A stretch of 64,000 nt of DNA from Massilia sp. TS11 (GTDB lineage Bacteria > Pseudomonadota > Gammaproteobacteria > Burkholderiales > Burkholderiaceae_D): NCBI RefSeq assembly GCF_022012445.1, contig NZ_JAKLTS010000002.1:186001-250000 (forward strand), given 5' to 3'. Below, piece after piece: positions 46,127 to 55,366 of the stretch. A program made the position numbers and the translations under genes. The first letter of the stretch is position 1. Each line of letters begins with the position of its first letter. The notes under the pieces are model-generated. The model ran no database searches. It was given only the letters and a program-made list of their open reading frames with translations, and was not told where the DNA came from.

Positions 46127-46921
46127 ATGCCGTTCGCGCTGCGTGAAATGCGCTGGCTGCGCCAGGGCCTGCTGGTGCTGGCGCTCGGCCTGCTGTTCGC
46201 CGCCTTCGGTCCGTTCGGCACCTATGCCGATCTCGGCTGGGAGGCGCGGCTCGGCTACTGGGTCGGACTGATGCTGCTGGCCTGGGGCGCGAGCGTGCTG
46301 GTGGCCCAGGCGCTGGCCCCGCTGGCGCTGGCGCCGTGGCTGCGCTTTGCCCTGGTCTGCCTGCTGGCGGCGCTGCCGGTGACGCTGGCCGTGGCCTGGG
46401 TCGAGGCCCTGCTGCGTCTGAGACAGGCAGTGCCGCCGCGCGTGATGCCGCGCGTGTATGTCAGCGTGGTCGGGGTCGAATTGCTGCTGCTGGCGCTGCT
46501 GACGCGCCTGCGCTGGGACCTGGGCCCGCTGCTGCTGGCGCGCACCGCCGCACCCGCGCCCACGCCCGCCGCGGCGGATGCGAGCGCCGTCGAGGCCGCG
46601 CCGGCGCCCTTCCTGGCGCGCATTCCGCCCCATCTGGGCAGCGAGCTGCTGGCGCTCGAGGCCGAAGACCACTATCTGCGCGTGCACACGGCGCGCGGCT
46701 CCGACCTGATTCTGATGCGCCTGGGCGACGCCCTGCGCGAACTGCCGCCCGCGCTCGGGCTGCAGGTGCACCGCTCGTGGTGGGTCGCGCATGCGGCCGT
46801 GCGCGCGCAGCGCCGGGTCGGCGGCAAATGGGTGCTGGAACTGGCCGGCGGCCTGCAGGTGCCGGTCAGCCGCAGCTGGCAGGCGGCCGTGCGCGCGGCC
46901 AACTGGCCGGCCGCGGCCTAG
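46127..46921 (+). CDS. Membrane-bound LytTR-family transcription regulator
   Basis: 264 residues from ATG 46127; a GTG at 46097 would add ten residues, but the TTCGCCAA repeats there look regulatory. Four membrane helices (about 12-135) precede an Ala/Pro linker and a C-terminal LytTR DNA-binding domain (LLALEAEDHYLRVHTARGSD, LGLQVHRSWWVAHAAVRA, GGLQVPVSRSWQAAVR). No receiver domain, so it would sense a membrane signal and bind DNA directly. No Shine-Dalgarno is visible. TAGAAT at 46043-46048 is a possible -10. Stop overlaps the convergent glycosyltransferase stop in CTAG. Confidence 0.8.
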   Translation: MPFALREMRWLRQGLLVLALGLLFAAFGPFGTYADLGWEARLGYWVGLMLLAWGASVLVAQALAPLALAPWLRFALVCLLAALPVTLAVAWVEALLRLRQAVPPRVMPRVYVSVVGVELLLLALLTRLRWDLGPLLLARTAAPAPTPAAADASAVEAAPAPFLARIPPHLGSELLALEAEDHYLRVHTARGSDLILMRLGDALRELPPALGLQVHRSWWVAHAAVRAQRRVGGKWVLELAGGLQVPVSRSWQAAVRAANWPAAA

Positions 46922-48585
46922 GCGGCCGGAAAGGCGGCGCGCACGGCGTCGCCGACATCGTCCAGCACGCTCTGCCAGCGCATCAGGCGGTTCTGGCGGA
47001 ACAGGCGCAGCGACGGATACCAGGGACTGTCGGCGCGCCCGGTCAGCCAGCGCCAGTCGGGCGCGTACGGCAGCAGCAGCCAGGACGGCAGGCCGAGTGC
47101 GCCGCACAGATGCACCACGCTGGTGTCGACCGAAATCACCAGATCGACGTGGGTGGCCAGGGCGGCGGTATCGGCAAAATCCTTGAGCTCGGCGCCGAAG
47201 TGGCGCATGTTCGGATGCTGGCGCAGGGTCCCGGCGTCGCTCTGGCGCAGGTCCTTCTGCAGGCTCACATAGTCCCAGCCGGCTGGCAGCGCGGCCAGCA
47301 CGTCGGCCAGGCTGAGGCTGCGCATCTCATCGTTCTTATTGCCCGTATTGCCGCTCCAGGCCAGGCCGATGCGCGGCTTGTGGCGGGGGCCGAGGCGTTC
47401 GCCCCAGGCGGCCACGCGGGCCGGGTCGGCGCGCAGATAGGCCGGGCTGGACGGAATCGTCTCGAGCGTGGTGCCGAACACCAGCGGCAGGCTCAGCATC
47501 GGGCAGTAGTAGTCGGCCGTGACGGCGGTCTGGCGCTTGGCGATCACCTCGTCGGCGGCCTCGAGCGTCTCCAGCAGCGCGCACAACTCGCTCGGCACAT
47601 GCAGCAGCACGCGCGCGCCGCGCGCCTTGAGCAGGGCGGCATAGCGGCAGAACTGGATGGTGTCGCCAAAGCCCTGCTCGGCGCTGAGCAGCACGGTCTG
47701 GCCGGCCGGGTCCTGCTCGGCGCTCAGGCGCGGCAGGCCATAGTCGGGCAGGCGCAGGCCGTGCTTGTCGCTGCGCCAGCGCCACTCGTACAGGGGCCAG
47801 CCGCGCGCGAAGTCGCCGGCCAGCAGCAGGCACAGGGCCTTGTTCAGATGGGCGTCCGGGTCCTGCGGGTGGCGCGCGATGGCGGCGTCGTAGCTGGCCT
47901 CGGCCGCTTCGAACAGCTGCAGTTCGAGCAGCACATTGGCGCGGTTCGACAGCGCGGCCGGGTAGTCGGGACGCAGCTCGAGTGCGCGGTCGTAGGCGGC
48001 CAGGGCTTCGTCGTGGCGGCGCAGGGTGCGCAGCAGGGTGCCGCGGTTGCCATGCGCCTCGGGGAAGTTGGGGCGCACGGCCAGGGCCGCGTCGTAGGCG
48101 GCCAGGGCGGCCTCGTAGCGGCGCAGCTGCTTGAGCACATTGGCGCGGTTGAAGTGGGCCTGGGCGTCGTTCGGCTTGAAGCGCAGCGCGCCCTCGAAAC
48201 TGGCGAGCGCCGCTTCCGGCATCTTCAGCTCGAGCAGGATCATGCCGCGGTTGCTCCAGGCGTCGGCGTAGTCGTGCTTGAGGGCGATGGCGCGGTCGTA
48301 GCTGGCCAGCGCGGCGTCGAAGCGGCGCAGGTGCTGCAGCGAGATGCCGCGGTTGGCGTAGAAGGTGGCGTTGCCCGGCAGGCGCGCGATGGCGCGGTCG
48401 ATCAGGGTCACAGCCTGCTCGTGGTCCTGATCGATCTGGGTGCACAGCACGCCGAGCAGGTGCAGCGCGTCGGCCTGCTCGGGTTCCGTCGCCAGTACGG
48501 CCGCATACGCGGCGCGCGCCTCGGCCAGCTTGCCGCTCTGGTGCAGGGCGACGGCGGCCTGCAGCTGTTCCTGGAGCGTGCTCAT
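46918..48585 (-). CDS. TPR-repeat protein with GT9-like glycosyltransferase domain
   Basis: 555 residues. About seven TPR units fill residues 5-255 (AVALHQSGKLAEARAAYAAVL, then repeated NRGxxLxxLRRxDEALAAYDRAL). The C-terminal part has the glycosyltransferase 9/B-fold pattern: VLLSAEQGFGDTIQFCRYAALL, RIGLAWSGN, VSLQKD and DLVISVDTSVVHLCGALG. This architecture is common in betaproteobacteria and usually takes part in glycosylation of surface structures. The ATG at 48585 overlaps the peptidase stop (ATGA). Confidence 0.87.
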   Translation of the reverse strand: MSTLQEQLQAAVALHQSGKLAEARAAYAAVLATEPEQADALHLLGVLCTQIDQDHEQAVTLIDRAIARLPGNATFYANRGISLQHLRRFDAALASYDRAIALKHDYADAWSNRGMILLELKMPEAALASFEGALRFKPNDAQAHFNRANVLKQLRRYEAALAAYDAALAVRPNFPEAHGNRGTLLRTLRRHDEALAAYDRALELRPDYPAALSNRANVLLELQLFEAAEASYDAAIARHPQDPDAHLNKALCLLLAGDFARGWPLYEWRWRSDKHGLRLPDYGLPRLSAEQDPAGQTVLLSAEQGFGDTIQFCRYAALLKARGARVLLHVPSELCALLETLEAADEVIAKRQTAVTADYYCPMLSLPLVFGTTLETIPSSPAYLRADPARVAAWGERLGPRHKPRIGLAWSGNTGNKNDEMRSLSLADVLAALPAGWDYVSLQKDLRQSDAGTLRQHPNMRHFGAELKDFADTAALATHVDLVISVDTSVVHLCGALGLPSWLLLPYAPDWRWLTGRADSPWYPSLRLFRQNRLMRWQSVLDDVGDAVRAAFPAA

Positions 48586-50054
48586 TGGGCCGTGTTCTGC
48601 AGCAGGCGATGGTAGAAGCGGATCATCTCCGTGTAGTTGCTGACGGCCAGGCGCTCATTGGTGCCGTGGAAGCGCGGCACATCGGCGGGGCCGGCGCGCA
48701 CAGGCGAGAACTTGAAGATATTCTCGGTCAGGCCGGCGTACAGGCGCGAATCGGTCGCGCCCAGCATCAGGGCCGGGGCTACCACGGCGCCGCTGAAGAC
48801 TTCGCGCACGGTGCGGTTCAGGGCCGTGTAGGCGGGCGTGCTGGTGGGCGTCACGCGCGAAGGTTCGGCTTTGCCGTCCATCACGCGCACGCTGATGGCC
48901 TCGTTCTTGATGACCGCCTTCACGTGCTCGACCACGTCGGCGATGCTGGTGCCGGGCAGCATGCGGAAATTGACGGTGGCCGTGATCTTGCCGGGCAGGA
49001 CGTTGTCCTTGTCGCCGGCCTGGAAGATGGTCGGCGCCGTGGTCGTGTGCAGCATGGCGGCCGTGGCCGGGGCCTTGGCCAGTTCGCGCGTCAGCAGCGG
49101 GCCGAACAGCCACAGATTGCTGAGCGCCACCCGGTTCACGCCCGTCATCTCGGGCGCCAGGGTCTCGAACATCTCGCGCGCCACGCCGCTGGCCTGGGCC
49201 GGGAAGCCTTCGCGCTCGAGGGCGGCGACGGCGGCGCTCATCTGGCCGATGCCGGTGGCGGCCGGCGGCGTCGACGAGTGGCCGGGCGGCACGCGCAGTT
49301 CCAGCACCACGCTCGCATAGCCTTTCTCGGCCACGCCGATCAGGGCGGCCGGCTGCGCAAGGCCGGGCAGCATGCCTTCGGTGACCAGCATGCCCTCGTC
49401 GAGCACATAGCCGAGCTTGATCTGGCGCTGCTGGAGCAGGGCGACGATGGCGCTGGCCCCGTGCACGCCGCCGACTTCCTCGTCGGCGCCATAGCCGAGA
49501 TAGACGGTGCGGCGCGGGGTAAAGCCCTGGGCCAGCAGGGTCTCGATCGCCTCCAGCTGGGCCAGCAGATTGCCCTTGTCATCCCAGGCGCCGCGCCCCC
49601 AGACGAAGCCGTCCTTGACGACCCCGGCGAACGGCGCCTGCTGCCAGTCGGCCTCGGTGCCGGGCGCGACCGGCACCACGTCCTGGTGGGCCAGCCACAT
49701 GATGGGCTCGGCCTTGGGATCCTGGCCGCGCCAGGTGAACAGCAGGCTGCGCCCGACCAGTTCGCGCTGCAGGCTGGCATGCACGCGCGGGAATTGCTGG
49801 GCCAGATAGTCCTGGAACTGGGCGAAGGCCTCGGCATTCGCGTCCGGCTGGCCATGCAGGGAGATCGTGCGGAAACCGAGGGCCCCGCCGAGCCGGCGCG
49901 CGGCGGCGTCGGCATCGATGGCGAGCGCCGGGGCCGGCTGCACGGCCAGCTGGCGCGAGGGGCTGCGCCAGGTGTTCACGGCGACAGCCACGGCCAGCGC
50001 AGCGACAGTGGCGGCGGCGAGGCCGAGCACGGTTTTCAGAGGGGAAATCGGCAT
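48582..50054 (-). CDS. M20 family metallopeptidase, membrane-anchored or exported
   Basis: 490 residues from ATG 50054 with GGAGAA upstream. One N-terminal helix (about 7-27) anchors or exports it. The M20 metal site is visible: MWLAHQDVVPV (His and catalytic Asp), GRGAWDDKGN (bridging Asp), YGADEEVGG (catalytic Glu and metal Glu), VLDEG (metal Asp) and FHGTNE (last His). The dimer domain lies between. It resembles CPS1-like carboxypeptidases. Periplasmic peptide cleavage is the likely role. Confidence 0.9.
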   Translation of the reverse strand: MPISPLKTVLGLAAATVAALAVAVAVNTWRSPSRQLAVQPAPALAIDADAAARRLGGALGFRTISLHGQPDANAEAFAQFQDYLAQQFPRVHASLQRELVGRSLLFTWRGQDPKAEPIMWLAHQDVVPVAPGTEADWQQAPFAGVVKDGFVWGRGAWDDKGNLLAQLEAIETLLAQGFTPRRTVYLGYGADEEVGGVHGASAIVALLQQRQIKLGYVLDEGMLVTEGMLPGLAQPAALIGVAEKGYASVVLELRVPPGHSSTPPAATGIGQMSAAVAALEREGFPAQASGVAREMFETLAPEMTGVNRVALSNLWLFGPLLTRELAKAPATAAMLHTTTAPTIFQAGDKDNVLPGKITATVNFRMLPGTSIADVVEHVKAVIKNEAISVRVMDGKAEPSRVTPTSTPAYTALNRTVREVFSGAVVAPALMLGATDSRLYAGLTENIFKFSPVRAGPADVPRFHGTNERLAVSNYTEMIRFYHRLLQNTAQ

Positions 50055-50110
50055 GGCGGCAAGTTCTCCAGAGAAAGTGAACTTGTCGATTGTAGCCGAT
50101 TGGCGCGCCT

Positions 50111-50905
50111 CTAACGGGGGGGAAGCTGGGCCAGGCTGGCGCCCTGCGCCTCGGCGGCCGCCTGGGCCGTGCGGGCCTGGGCCAGTTCGCGCTCGACGAT
50201 CTGGGCCAGCTCGCCGCTGGCCTGCAGACGCTGGACGGCCGCATCGAAGCGGCGCAGCAGGGCCGGCGTGTCGGGCCGCAGGGGCAGCACCAGGTGGATC
50301 GGGGTCTGGCTCAGGACCTGGGCGGCCGGGCTGATCGGCCGGAACTCGGGCAGGGCGCGCGCCATGCCGCCGGCCAGGGCATTGGCCACGACGGCGTCGA
50401 CGCGGCCGATCACGAGCTTGCGGAAGTTCTGGAAATCGGTGCCGACGTCTTCGGTCTGGAACAGGCCGGCCGCGCGCGCCGCGTCGAAGGCGGGGCCATA
50501 CGACCAGCCGCGGATCACCCCGACCGTCCGCCCGTGCAGGCTGGCCAGGCCGGCGAACTGCCATTGCGGCGGGCTGCGCTGGTAGAGGCGCAGCTCCTCC
50601 CGATAGTAGGGCGCGCTGAAGCGGCCGATGCGCTCGCGCTCGGCGGTGGCGACCAGGGCGCCCGCCCCCAGGCTGCCCGCACGCAGGCCCTGCAGAATGC
50701 GCCGAAATGGCAGACTCTGCAGCGTGACCGGTTCGCCCATCAGCGCGAACGCGCGCCGCACCACGGCCGGATAGACGCCCGCAGCCGCACCCTGCGCATC
50801 GGCGTACTGGGTGGGCATGCTGGCATTATCGAAGGCCACCACCAGCGGCGCAGCCGCGGCCGGCCCCAGCAGGCAGCACAGGCCAAGAAACAACAGACGT
50901 CGCAT
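50111..50905 (-). CDS. Periplasmic solute-binding protein, family 3-like
   Basis: 264 residues. A signal peptide of about 18 residues (ends AAAAP) is followed by a type II binding fold: VVAFDNASMPTQYADAQGAAAGVYPAV, ERIGRFSAPYYREELRLYQR, GRTVGVIRGWSYGPAFDAAR and VDAVVANALAGGMARA. It is similar in type to the gene at 13220. No transporter genes are adjacent; such orphan proteins are frequent in this bacterial group. Ligand unknown. Confidence 0.78.
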   Translation of the reverse strand: MRRLLFLGLCCLLGPAAAAPLVVAFDNASMPTQYADAQGAAAGVYPAVVRRAFALMGEPVTLQSLPFRRILQGLRAGSLGAGALVATAERERIGRFSAPYYREELRLYQRSPPQWQFAGLASLHGRTVGVIRGWSYGPAFDAARAAGLFQTEDVGTDFQNFRKLVIGRVDAVVANALAGGMARALPEFRPISPAAQVLSQTPIHLVLPLRPDTPALLRRFDAAVQRLQASGELAQIVERELAQARTAQAAAEAQGASLAQLPPR

Positions 50906-51042
50906 GCGCTTTTCGCTTCACCTCGCAATCGGAAAGGCGCCCATTGTGGCGCGCGCGCGCCGGACCCGGCGCACTCTTGACTCCACGCAATTTGGCGTGC
51001 GCGCCGCGCCAGTAGGCTGCGCATTTTGCGCGGGAGGCGGCG

Positions 51043-52161
51043 ATGGGGACGGCATTCTGGCTGGCGGCCTGGCTGCAGGCGGCTGCGTGCGGCGACGATG
51101 GCGGCGCCAGTGTGCGCTATGTGAGCAGTCCGGCGGCGGCCCTGTATCCGCAGCCGCAGGCCGAGGCGCCCGGCGCCCGTCTGCCGCTCGGCACCGCGCT
51201 CGAAGTGGCCTGCAGCCAGGGCGGCTGGCTGCAGGTGGCGGCGCCGCGCTATCCGGGCCTGCAGGGCTGGCTGCCGGCGGCCAATGTCGACGAGGCCCAG
51301 CCGACCCTGGGCGCGGTGCTGCGCGCGCTCGACGCGGCCGACCCGGAGGCGACGGCGCTGCGGCGCCGCCTCGCTGCCCAGGCCGAAGCCCTGGCCCCGC
51401 TCGACCCCGAAGTGCTGGCGCGTGTGCTGGCCGTCGAACGCGAACAGGGCGCGGTCGGCGCGGCTGCCGCCACCGCCGCGCGCCTGGCCCAGGTGCTGAC
51501 GCCGCGCGTGGCGCCGCTCGGCCAGCCGGCCCTGCTGGCGCTGGAGAACGGGCTGGCGCGTCCGCTCGCCAATCTCGGCCCGCACGGCCTGCTGCCCTTC
51601 GGCGGCAGTCTCGAGGCGCAGCTGGCGCCGGCACGCGCCTACCGCGCCAGCAGCGGCGCGCTGGCCCTGGTGGCGCAGCTCGAGCCGGCCGCCTGCGGCG
51701 TGCGCGCGCGCCTGGCCTGGCCGCAGTCGGACGCGCCGCCCGAGCCGCTGCTCTTGAGCGACGCCGCGCCCGGCACCCTGAGCCCGTTGACCCTGCGCGC
51801 GGCCGCGCCGGCCGAATGGGAAGGTCTGACCCTGGCCATGCGCGCCAGCGCGCTGTGGCGCAAGCGCGTGCGGCGCGGCCAGGCCTGGTGGATCGCGGCG
51901 CCGGTGGGCCCGCCCTGGCTGCTGGCGCTGCTGGACGAGGGCTGGCTGCTGGCGCAGCGCGCGCCGCATGGCGGCTTCCGGATTCAGGCGGGGGAAGTGC
52001 GGCGCGGACCATGGCGCCTGCTGGGGGCGCTGCGCCTGGCGGCGACGCCGCTGCTGTTCGTGGCCGACGCCCAGGGCGACCATGTGCTGGCCGCGCGCGG
52101 CGCCGGCTGGCAGCGCCAGGCCCTGGGCGCGCACGCCTGCGCGCTCAGCGCGGCGAACTGA
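51043..52161 (+). CDS. Hypothetical protein with SH3-like N-terminal domain
   Basis: 372 residues. N-terminal hydrophobic stretch (MGTAFWLAAWLQAAAC) may be a signal or lipoprotein peptide. Residues about 22-80 (VRYVSSPAAALYPQPQ, GTALEVACSQGGWLQVAAPRYPGLQGWLPAANV) resemble a bacterial SH3 domain. The rest is Ala-rich with no recognised family. Its 3' end overlaps the convergent propeller-GGDEF gene by 17 bases. Confidence 0.6.
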   Translation: MGTAFWLAAWLQAAACGDDGGASVRYVSSPAAALYPQPQAEAPGARLPLGTALEVACSQGGWLQVAAPRYPGLQGWLPAANVDEAQPTLGAVLRALDAADPEATALRRRLAAQAEALAPLDPEVLARVLAVEREQGAVGAAAATAARLAQVLTPRVAPLGQPALLALENGLARPLANLGPHGLLPFGGSLEAQLAPARAYRASSGALALVAQLEPAACGVRARLAWPQSDAPPEPLLLSDAAPGTLSPLTLRAAAPAEWEGLTLAMRASALWRKRVRRGQAWWIAAPVGPPWLLALLDEGWLLAQRAPHGGFRIQAGEVRRGPWRLLGALRLAATPLLFVADAQGDHVLAARGAGWQRQALGAHACALSAAN

Positions 52162-55100
52162 GTCCGGTACTGGCCAGACGTACGCAGTCGCGCCCGTCCT
52201 GCTTGGCGCGGTACAGGGCCTGGTCGGCCTGTTCGATCAGATGTTCGATGCGCTGGCCGGCGCGCGGGCTGAGCGCGGCGATGCCGGCGCTGACCGTGAC
52301 GATCATGCGCGGCGCCTTGGCATGCACGATGCCCAGGCGGCGGATGTCGGCGCCGATCTCCTCGACGATCTGGCGCAGCTGTTCGGACTCGGTGCCCGGC
52401 GCCAGGAAGGCGAATTCCTCGCCGCCGTAGCGCGCCACCATGTCGCTGGTGCGGCGCGCGTGGCGCGCGATCACCTGGGCGATCTGGCGCAGGGTCTCGT
52501 CGCCGGCCTGGTGGCCGTAGTGGTCGTTGTAGGCCTTGAAGTGGTCGACGTCGATCATCGCCAGCGCCACCGTGGTGCCGGCCCGCTTGGCGCGCCGCCA
52601 TTCGCTGTTGAGGGCGATGTCGAAGCCGCGCCGGTTGCTGACCGAAGTCAGGCCGTCGGTGGTCGACAGCGTGGCCAGCTTGCGGTTGCTTTCCTCGAGT
52701 TCGCGGGTGCGCTCGGCCACCAGGGTTTCGAGCGCGGCGCGCTGGCGCGTCAGGCGGCGCACGCGCAGCTTGTAGGCCAGGGTCAGGCTGCCCAGCACCA
52801 GCAGGCTGGCCAGGGTGCGGAACCACCAGGTGTCCCAGAACGGCGGATGCACGCGCAGCGGCAGGCTGGCCGCATACTCGCTCCAGGTGCCCTGGTCGTT
52901 GGCCGCCTTCACCTCGAACACGTAGTAGCCGGGGGCCAGATTGGTGTAGGTGGCGGTGCGGTGGCGCGCGTCGGTCTCGACCCAGTTGCGGTCAAAGCCG
53001 GCCAGGCGGTAGGCATAGCGGTTCTTGGCCGGATCGGTATAGTGCATGGCCGCGAATTCGATCGACACCACGGTCTGGTCGTGCGCCAGGGTCAGGCCCT
53101 GCGGCGCATTCACCGTACCCTCGAGTTCCACCCCCTCGGGGGCCGGATAGTCGCGCAGCGAGCGGTTGTAGACGCTGATGTCGGTGATCGCCACCTGGGG
53201 CGGCATGCTGAGCGCGCGCACATTGGCCGGATGGGCCGCCGTCATGCCCTTGACGCCGCCGAAGTAGAGGGTGCCGTCGGGCGCCGCGAACGAGGCGCCG
53301 ATGGCGAAGCCCTCGGTCAGGCCGTCGTTGGCGTCGTAGCGGCTGGCCTTGCCCGTGTCGGGCTCCAGACGCACCAGGCCGGTGGCGGTAGCCAGCCAGA
53401 TCATGCCGGCCTTGTCGCTCCGGATCGACAGCACCTTGACCTGGCCGACGCTGCCGCCGGCCACAAAGCCGCGGAAGCGCACGCGCCCGTCGGGCTCGGT
53501 GATCAGTTCGTTCAGGCCCTTGGCCGTGCCGACCCACAGGCGGCCGAAGCGGTCCTGGTAGATGGCCGAGACATTGTTGTCGGCGATGCTGTCCGGATTG
53601 CCCGGCTGGTGCAGGAAATGACGGAACTTGCCCGTCTTCGGGTCCAGCATGTCGAGCCCGCCGCCGTTCCAGTCCGAGCCCATCCACACGCGTCCCTGGC
53701 GGTCCTCGACGATCGTGGTGGTGCCGTTGACCGAGCGGCTGTCCGGCTTGCCGGCCTCGCGCGAATAGCGCACATGCTTGCCCGTCTGCGGGTCGTAGCG
53801 GATGACGGAGACGCCGGTGCCCAGCCACAGCTGGCCCTGGCTGCCGGGGGCGATCCAGTTGATGTAATCGTCGGCCGTGCTGTCGAAATGGATGGTGCGC
53901 ACGGCGCTGGTGGGCGTGTCCATACGGTTCAGGCCGGCCGAGGTGCCGATCCACAGCGGCCCGTCCGGCTGCTGGTAGAGACTGTAGACGATGTCGTTCG
54001 CCAGCGCCTGCGGCCCGCTGCCGCCGCGCCAGCGCCTGAGCACCTCGCCGCTGGCCGGATCGAACAGCGACAGGCCGGTGTTCTGGCCCAGCCACAGGCG
54101 GTTGCCCGGGGCGCCGTCGATGGCGACGATCGAATTATTCGGATGCGGATTGTCGGGTGTCGGATCGAAGGGCACGAAGCGCTGGAAGCCCTGGCTGTTC
54201 AAATTGACCAGGCTGATGCCATCGGTGAAGGAGCCGATCCACAGCATGCCGCCGCGGTCCTGCATGATGGCGCGGATATTGTCCGACTGCAGGCTGTACT
54301 TGTCGATCGGGCGGTGCGTGAAGACTTCGGTCGCGCGGCTGCCTTTCTTCCAGTGCAGCAGGCCGGCCGAGAGGGTGCCGGCCCAGAGCCCGCCTTCGCG
54401 GTCGCGGAAGAAGCTCTGCACGCGCGAGTCGGGGCTGCTGACGCGCGCGCGCGTGCTCCAGGGCTGGCGCGTGTCCCACAGCAGGACGCCGCGTTCGGTG
54501 CCGATCCACAGCAGTTTGCTGGCGCTGTCGTAATGCAGGGCGCGCACGATGTTCAGCTTGGCGTCGGGTCGGGCCGGATCGTCGACGCGCAGATGGCGCA
54601 GGCTGCGGCTGCCCGGGGCCAGATAGTCGAGCCCGGCCGGCCAGGTGCCCGCATACACGCCGCCCTGGTCGTCGACGGCGACGGCGTTCACGTCATTGCT
54701 GGCCAGGCTGTCCGGCTTGTCGGCCTCGTGCACATACTGCGTGATCCGGCCGCTGTCCGGGTCGACATGCTGCAGGCCGCCCCAGGTCGCCAGCCACATG
54801 CCCTGGCGGCCGTCGCCGACGATCTGCTTGATGATGCGGTGGTTGTTCGGGCCCGAACTGGGGGCCAGGCGCGCGAAGTTGTTGGTGTCGGGATTGAAGC
54901 GGGCCAGCCCGTCCTGGGTGCCGGCCCAGATCCGCCCCTTGCCATCCTGGTACAGGGCCGAGACGCGGTCGTGGGGCAGGCTCGATGGCTGCAGCGGCTG
55001 ATTCGTGTAGTGCAGGGCCTGGTAGCCGTTGTAGCGGTACAGGCCGCTGCTATTGGTGCCGATCCAGACATAGCCCTGCTTGTCCTGCAGCAGGGCGATC

Positions 55101-55240
55101 ACCGAGGCCTCGTCCGCGCCGATTGCATCGACCCGTTCGAAGCGCAGGGTCGAGGTGGGCGTGGCTCCGCCCGGCAGGCACGCGACCGCCAGAAAAGCGG
55201 CCAGGGCACAGGCGCGCACGGACGTGAGCAAACGCATCAT
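52145..55240 (-). CDS. Two-component propeller sensor with GGDEF output
   Basis: 1031 residues. Signal peptide, then about 14 propeller repeats (YVWIGTNSSGLYRYN, RIWAGTQDGLARFN, LWIGTERGVLLWD, RVWMGSDWNGGGLDML), Y_Y_Y domain (YRLAGFDRNWVETDARHRTATY), one membrane helix (about 775-795), a coiled coil and a GGDEF domain with TDGLTSVSNRRGFDIA, MIDVDHFKAYNDHYGHQAGD and the active site RYGGEEFAFLAPG. Such BACON/propeller sensors recognise oligosaccharides or other large periplasmic ligands in known cases. Output should be cyclic di-GMP. Confidence 0.93.
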   Translation of the reverse strand: MMRLLTSVRACALAAFLAVACLPGGATPTSTLRFERVDAIGADEASVIALLQDKQGYVWIGTNSSGLYRYNGYQALHYTNQPLQPSSLPHDRVSALYQDGKGRIWAGTQDGLARFNPDTNNFARLAPSSGPNNHRIIKQIVGDGRQGMWLATWGGLQHVDPDSGRITQYVHEADKPDSLASNDVNAVAVDDQGGVYAGTWPAGLDYLAPGSRSLRHLRVDDPARPDAKLNIVRALHYDSASKLLWIGTERGVLLWDTRQPWSTRARVSSPDSRVQSFFRDREGGLWAGTLSAGLLHWKKGSRATEVFTHRPIDKYSLQSDNIRAIMQDRGGMLWIGSFTDGISLVNLNSQGFQRFVPFDPTPDNPHPNNSIVAIDGAPGNRLWLGQNTGLSLFDPASGEVLRRWRGGSGPQALANDIVYSLYQQPDGPLWIGTSAGLNRMDTPTSAVRTIHFDSTADDYINWIAPGSQGQLWLGTGVSVIRYDPQTGKHVRYSREAGKPDSRSVNGTTTIVEDRQGRVWMGSDWNGGGLDMLDPKTGKFRHFLHQPGNPDSIADNNVSAIYQDRFGRLWVGTAKGLNELITEPDGRVRFRGFVAGGSVGQVKVLSIRSDKAGMIWLATATGLVRLEPDTGKASRYDANDGLTEGFAIGASFAAPDGTLYFGGVKGMTAAHPANVRALSMPPQVAITDISVYNRSLRDYPAPEGVELEGTVNAPQGLTLAHDQTVVSIEFAAMHYTDPAKNRYAYRLAGFDRNWVETDARHRTATYTNLAPGYYVFEVKAANDQGTWSEYAASLPLRVHPPFWDTWWFRTLASLLVLGSLTLAYKLRVRRLTRQRAALETLVAERTRELEESNRKLATLSTTDGLTSVSNRRGFDIALNSEWRRAKRAGTTVALAMIDVDHFKAYNDHYGHQAGDETLRQIAQVIARHARRTSDMVARYGGEEFAFLAPGTESEQLRQIVEEIGADIRRLGIVHAKAPRMIVTVSAGIAALSPRAGQRIEHLIEQADQALYRAKQDGRDCVRLASTGLSSPR

Positions 55241-55366
55241 TCGTGGGTGATTGTTAATTTTTTGAATAGTTTTCTAGGCGGTGTGCAACAATCAACCGCG
55301 TAGAATACCGTGTTTTCACGGACTTTCATATACAGTTCCCGCGTTTTCCGGTATCGTTACAGCCCT

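Noticed and set aside
51968..55303. Open frame of about 1100 codons on the plus strand
   Set aside because: It is the complement of the propeller-GGDEF gene and has no motifs of its own.
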